Below, one piece after another: positions 5,713-6,297 of a stretch of DNA of 6,297 nucleotides. A model generated the notes under the pieces. The model was not told the DNA's origin. It saw nothing but the letters and a program-made list of their open reading frames with translations, and made no database searches. The stretch is from positions 1-6,297 of the forward strand of contig CALBMW010000848.1 in assembly GCA_937896275.1 (NCBI GenBank), in the 5' to 3' direction. How positions within the stretch are numbered: the first letter of the stretch is position 1; each line of letters starts with the position of its first letter. A program made the position numbers and the translations under genes. Origin of the DNA: an uncultured Myxococcales bacterium. Lineage in GTDB: Bacteria; Myxococcota_A; Bradymonadia; UBA7976; UBA1532.

Positions 5713-6103
5713 AGCCTTGTTTCGAGTCTTCTGGGCCTTCGTCCGGAAGCTCGGGGAAGTCCCAGCGCAGCGCGGCCAGATCCACCCGCTCACGCGCGTC
5801 GAACCGCACCCCTTCGGCCTCGAGCCGCGCCCGCTGCGCCTGCGTGCGGACCGGATCGCCGCGGAAGCTGATCCGGCCTTGGCTGTTGATGACCCGATGC
5901 CAGGGGACGGGCGGCGCGCCGGGCGGCAGTTGATTGAGGGCGGCGAGCGCGAAGCCCACGTGGCGCGCCACCCGGGGCGAGCCGAGCACGGTCGCCACGT
6001 CTCCGTAGGTCGTCACACGCCCCCGGGGCACGAGGCGGACCGCGGCGTAGACGCGCGCGTTCCAGCCCGGGCCAACGACGCGGGGCTCGCCGAGTGTTCG
6101 CAT
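5681..6103 (-). CDS. Alkyltransferase-like protein (ATL), DNA alkylation-damage recognition
   Basis: This is a 140-residue minus-strand protein of the MGMT C-terminal-domain family. It has VPRGRVTTYGDVA (25-37) with the base-flipping Tyr33, GSPRVARHVGFAL (41-53) with the arginine finger Arg47, and PVPWHRVINSQGRISFRG (65-82). Trp68 occupies the position of the alkyl-accepting Cys of PCHRV in true O6-alkylguanine transferases, the hallmark of ATL proteins. ATLs bind O6-alkylguanine and pass it to nucleotide excision repair. The block QRARLEAEGVRFD (90-102) and RVDLAALRWDFPEL (106-119) also match ATLs. After that comes a Ser/Glu/Asp-rich tail of about 21 residues with A/T-ending codons, which looks like an added extension. 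I chose ATG 6103, although its Shine-Dalgarno is weak. The frame is open back to a GTG at 6157 (158 residues) with no better ribosome site. The gene converges on the TAXI gene and diverges from the lipoprotein gene. Confidence 0.9.
   Translation of the reverse strand: MRTLGEPRVVGPGWNARVYAAVRLVPRGRVTTYGDVATVLGSPRVARHVGFALAALNQLPPGAPPVPWHRVINSQGRISFRGDPVRTQAQRARLEAEGVRFDARERVDLAALRWDFPELPDEGPEDSKQGSTEGSSEDPG
5692..5715. repeat. Imperfect 12-bp tandem duplication at the convergent gene ends
   Basis: CTTCAGAAGACC (5692-5703) is followed directly by CTTCAGTAGAGC (5704-5715), with 10 of 12 positions matching. On the plus strand the second copy supplies the TAG stop of the TAXI gene where the first copy has AAG, so the protein ends LQKT-LQ-stop. 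On the minus strand the two copies encode GSTE and GSSE in the tail of the ATL protein. Confidence 0.6.
5695..5733. terminator. Candidate inverted repeat between convergent genes
   Basis: CAGAAGAC (5695-5702) and GTCTTCTG (5726-5733) are perfect 8-base inverted repeats separated by 23 bases, straddling the stop codon of the TAXI gene. Two further G-U pairs are possible outside the stem on the plus strand. There is no T-run on either side, the loop is large and the stem is only half GC, so termination is a guess based mainly on its place between convergent genes. Confidence 0.25.
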
Positions 6104-6178
6104 GAGCCGACGATAGACCGCCTGGGCGCTGGCCGAAACCCGCACGGTGCGCCACACTCGCGCCGGGCTCTGAGGATC

Positions 6179-6184
6179 GGGAGG
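6179..6184 (+). promoter_or_regulatory. Ribosome binding site of the terminal lipoprotein gene
   Basis: GGGAGG with a 6-base spacer precedes ATG 6191-6193. This near-ideal Shine-Dalgarno is the main support for the partial gene that follows. The 87-base region 6104-6190 between the two divergent genes must hold both promoters, but I found no convincing -35/-10 pair on either strand. TATCGT about 10 bases upstream of the ATL start is too weak and too close. Confidence 0.65.
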
Positions 6185-6190
6185 CCTGGG

Positions 6191-6297
6191 ATGCGCGCAG
6201 CGCTCGTGCTGGCGGCGGTCCTCGCCGGGTTGGGCTGCGGCGAGCGCTCCGCCCCGCCGCGCTCCGCCCCGCCGCGCGCCGCCCCTCTCTCTCTCTC
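6191..6297 (+). CDS. Probable lipoprotein, N-terminal part only
   Basis: Thirty-five codons are visible before the window ends. The peptide MRAALVLAAVLAGLGCGE has one Arg, a hydrophobic core and a Cys at residue 16 preceded by GLG. This is close to a lipobox, although Leu at -3 would be more typical. If it is processed, Cys16 would be lipidated and the protein anchored to a membrane. Immediately after comes RSAPP-RSAPP-RAAPL, a Pro/Ala linker encoded by tandem DNA repeats, and then Leu-Ser codons from a CT microsatellite. Such low-complexity linkers after the lipid anchor are common. The function cannot be told from this fragment. It is transcribed away from the ATL gene. Confidence 0.6.
   Translation, partial: MRAALVLAAVLAGLGCGERSAPPRSAPPRAAPLSL
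6244..6285 (+). repeat. 15-bp in-frame tandem repeat in the lipoprotein linker
   Basis: The unit GCGCTCCGCCCCGCC occurs exactly at 6244-6258 and 6259-6273. A partial third copy at 6274-6285 has one T-to-G change. The unit is five codons long, so copy-number change would alter the linker by RSAPP steps without breaking the frame. Confidence 0.8.
6285..6297 (+). repeat. CT dinucleotide microsatellite at the window edge
   Basis: At least six CT units, and still running at the last base of the window. It lies in the coding frame of the probable lipoprotein (Leu-Ser alternation). Its full length cannot be seen. A dinucleotide tract inside a gene would shift the frame when it gains or loses units; alternatively it marks where an assembly broke. 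Confidence 0.7.

Noticed and set aside
5286..5933. A 215-codon plus-strand frame spanning the end of the TAXI gene and the ATL region
   Set aside because: It is an out-of-frame shadow, with an Arg/Gly/Pro-rich translation and no ribosome site or recognisable motif.

Overview
The window is very GC-rich DNA, and nearly every codon in the real genes ends in G or C. It carries a tetrapyrrole operon in the order ccsA/hemX-like, hemA, hemC, cobA-hemD. GTG and TTG starts are used and genes overlap by 1 to 4 bases. This order, with a fused cobA-hemD and an integral-membrane CcsA/HemX protein ahead of hemA, is typical of Deltaproteobacteria-type lineages (Myxococcota, Desulfuromonadota) and also of Firmicutes. 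The extreme GC content and the Lys-Arg-poor, Ala-rich proteins point to a Myxococcota-like organism. That placement is inference; there is no rRNA gene here to test it.

Layout. Positions 2-91 are the 3' end of a plus-strand gene whose last 29 residues resemble the C-terminus of Met8/SirC-type precorrin-2 dehydrogenases. A 121-base spacer follows. Then come ccsA/hemX-like (213-1004), hemA (1004-2296), hemC (2293-3216) and cobA-hemD (3213-4727). Every junction inside the cluster is a stop/start overlap, so one translationally coupled transcript is likely. After 88 bases, a plus-strand gene encodes an exported TAXI-type solute-binding protein (4816-5712) with no TRAP permease in view. It converges on, and overlaps by 32 bases, a minus-strand alkyltransferase-like DNA-repair protein (5681-6103). 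Divergent from that, a probable lipoprotein gene starts at 6191 and runs off the window end in a CT microsatellite.

How the genes work together. HemA reduces glutamyl-tRNA to glutamate-1-semialdehyde (C5 pathway). HemC builds hydroxymethylbilane. The HemD half of the fusion closes it to uroporphyrinogen III, and the SUMT half diverts part of that to precorrin-2 for siroheme or cobalamin. A precorrin-2 dehydrogenase upstream would complete the path to sirohydrochlorin. The enzymes between HemA and HemC (HemL, HemB) are not in the window.

I see no clearly novel multi-gene system. The points most worth a second look are an AT-rich, rare-codon island inside the TAXI gene, a 12-bp duplication shared by the ends of the two convergent genes, unusual residues in the SUMT domain, a CcsA-like protein without the WWD heme motif, and repeats at the start of the terminal lipoprotein gene. 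No tRNA, rRNA, CRISPR array, insertion sequence or replication origin was recognised.
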